From NCBI GenBank assembly GCA_018659505.1, contig JABJMI010000558.1:1-6345 (forward strand): DNA of 6,345 bases, read 5' to 3'. Positions 5,210 to 6,345 of this stretch are shown here, piece by piece. A program made the position numbers and the translations under genes. The notes under the pieces were generated by a model. The model was not told the DNA's origin. It saw only the letters and a list, made by a program, of their open reading frames with translations, and did not search any database. Source of the stretch: Planctomicrobium sp. (GTDB lineage: Bacteria > Planctomycetota > Planctomycetia > Planctomycetales > Planctomycetaceae). Each line of letters opens with the position of its first letter. Positions within the stretch are counted from its first letter, which is position 1.

Positions 5210-6345
5210 TTACTCTTGAGCACTTGCAACTCGAACAGTTCGTTTGCTGCCAGGAGTGTAAACTTCTGGATTAGCATTGAACTCTTCAAGATTTTCGTGC
5301 GATGCAAACAAGTAGAAACGACCATTGCAATCTGCAAGAAAACGTCCCACGAGTGGTTGCTTAGTTTTCAGGTAGTGAACTGGGTCACATCCACCGTAAG
5401 CAACTGCGAAAGTTTCAGGTGCAGCATCAAAGCTCGCTTTGCACTCTGCATTTGCGAAGTGATAAAGACGACCTTTGTGGGCTGATTCGAACTCCGCACT
5501 TGGTTTTACAGTCTCTCCGTTTCTCCAAGATACGATACAAATCTTGTCGAGTTGATCGATTGGAGTTGGGACAACTTCAGTTTTGACAGTCGGCTGAGTT
5601 TCTGTGACTCGTGGTAGTGGTGGAAGCTTTGCTTCTTTCACTTCGACTTCAACTTCTGGCATCGGGGCTGGTGTTGGCTTATCACCTTCGACTTCTGGAG
5701 TGTCTTTGATCATTTCCGGATCAACTGGTTCCACGGGTTCGACTGGAACAGGTTCTTCGCTTGTTGCATAGTACGGCTTGTAGTGACAAGGAATTCCACA
5801 AGCTGAGATAGCTTCGACAGCCATTTCTCGAACACGAAGTGAAGGCTCAATTGGGCAGCCAGCATCGTCCATTTCGTAGGCAGTTTTAGCAATTGCGTTT
5901 AAAGTGTCTTCGTCGCAGCAGTTTTTGCAGTGACAATCTTCAACACCTTCGTCTTTACGACCACGCTTTCCATTTTTACTGTCTTTCTTAGACAATTTGT
6001 CTTTACAAACAGCAACACATTTATCCCAAGTGCTTTGGTTGCAGTTCGCATCTGAACGACACTGACCTGCGGCACCACCGTTCGGTCCACAACTGTTGCG
6101 TGCGAGCATATCTCTAAGAGCTTTAGCCGCTGCAAAGCGAACTTCTTCCCAGCGATCTTCTTGCATTGCAAGAATCAGCATTTCTTTCGCTTCTGGGAAC
6201 TGGCTGCAATCGAGATCGCCTAAGTAACGAACGGCTTTCAAGCGATTAGGAATATCAAGTTCTCGGGCTCGAATTTTGGCAGCGAGACCTTTTGGAGTTG
6301 CTTCAGGAGCTTCAGCAAAAGGTGGTTTCAGTAGTTTGTCTTTAC
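5210..6345 (-). CDS. HEAT-repeat protein with Cys-rich region and tandem YHS-like units, 5' end outside window
   Basis: The frame is open to the right edge, so the N-terminus and any signal peptide are missing. The TTG at 6241 is an internal Leu codon, not a likely start, because the sequence before it (KGLAAKIRARELDIPNRL) reads smoothly into the helical repeats. Numbering is from the first whole codon at 6343 (377 residues visible). HEAT-type helices occupy about 18-82 (EVRFAAAKALRDML at 66-79). A region with twelve Cys (85-186) holds a Lys/Arg-rich stretch (114-131) and DCHCKNCC (136-143), then a further HEAT-like pair (SLRVREMAVEAISACG). A Glu/Pro/Val-rich linker (about 195-262) follows. 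The C-terminus is two gap-free 50-residue copies resembling YHS domains (269-318 and 319-368), each with GR-x-Y-x-F-A and F-x-A-x-P-E. HEAT repeats bind proteins, and YHS domains are often metal-linked, but the real function is unknown. An intrinsic terminator follows. Confidence 0.85.
   Translation of the reverse strand, partial: KDKLLKPPFAEAPEATPKGLAAKIRARELDIPNRLKAVRYLGDLDCSQFPEAKEMLILAMQEDRWEEVRFAAAKALRDMLARNSCGPNGGAAGQCRSDANCNQSTWDKCVAVCKDKLSKKDSKNGKRGRKDEGVEDCHCKNCCDEDTLNAIAKTAYEMDDAGCPIEPSLRVREMAVEAISACGIPCHYKPYYATSEEPVPVEPVEPVDPEMIKDTPEVEGDKPTPAPMPEVEVEVKEAKLPPLPRVTETQPTVKTEVVPTPIDQLDKICIVSWRNGETVKPSAEFESAHKGRLYHFANAECKASFDAAPETFAVAYGGCDPVHYLKTKQPLVGRFLADCNGRFYLFASHENLEEFNANPEVYTPGSKRTVRVASAQE
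5258..5539 (-). repeat. Tandem 50-residue YHS-like protein repeat
   Basis: Two copies inside the HEAT/YHS-like gene align without gaps at a spacing of exactly 50 residues (150 bases). In visible-residue numbering the identical pairs include C269/C319, F285/F335, G291/G341, R292/R342, Y294/Y344, F296/F346, A297/A347, E300/E350, F305/F355, A307/A357, P309/P359 and E310/E360. The DNA copies are strongly diverged, so this is an old domain duplication, not a recent slippage event. Copy 1 keeps a Cys (C301) at the position where YHS domains have their C-terminal cysteine; copy 2 has Asn there. Confidence 0.7.

Noticed and set aside
5195..5485. 96-aa plus-strand frame opposite the YHS-like region
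   Set aside because: It is antisense to the tandem repeat, which has clear protein-level conservation on the minus strand.
6239..6241. TTG at 6241 as the start of the HEAT/YHS-like gene
   Set aside because: The frame stays open to the window edge and the upstream residues continue the helical repeat pattern, so the true start lies outside.

Overview
The window is a stretch of bacterial chromosome whose gene content suggests a planctomycete (Planctomycetota, probably Planctomycetales). The reasons are a Gfo/Idh/MocA oxidoreductase with a twin-arginine leader of the NRREFL type, and a HEAT-repeat protein carrying a cysteine-rich region, an acidic proline/valine linker and YHS-like units. Both kinds of protein are common in that phylum. 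This assignment is inference, because there is no rRNA or other taxonomic marker.

Layout, left to right. Positions 1-73 are a short stretch with no gene I can support. A minus-strand Gfo/Idh/MocA-family protein (74-1324, ATG start) follows. It faces away from a plus-strand, membrane-anchored GGDEF protein (1731-2489). The roughly 400-bp divergent region between them holds a perfect 9-bp inverted repeat plus a third half-site, 58 bp ahead of the GGDEF start. The GGDEF gene converges on a large minus-strand HerA/FtsK-type P-loop ATPase (2534-5005, ATG start) with a coiled-coil tail. Upstream of that gene lies a strong intrinsic terminator (5132-5174, minus strand). It ends the last gene, a minus-strand HEAT-repeat/YHS-like protein (5210 to beyond 6345) that is truncated by the window edge.

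The genes do not form an obvious operon. Orientation changes twice, and the two same-strand neighbours on the right are separated by the terminator. The GGDEF protein should make cyclic di-GMP at the membrane. The oxidoreductase looks like an exported sugar-oxidoreductase fold whose catalytic residues have been replaced. The ATPase is a lone HerA-like motor with no NurA or other nuclease partner in view. I see no CRISPR array, transposon, tRNA, rRNA or phage gene, and no convincing multi-gene novel system. The most distinctive points are the apparent loss of both catalytic residues in the oxidoreductase, the Cys-rich insertion inside a HEAT region, and a gap-free 50-residue tandem YHS-like repeat at the C-terminus of the last protein.
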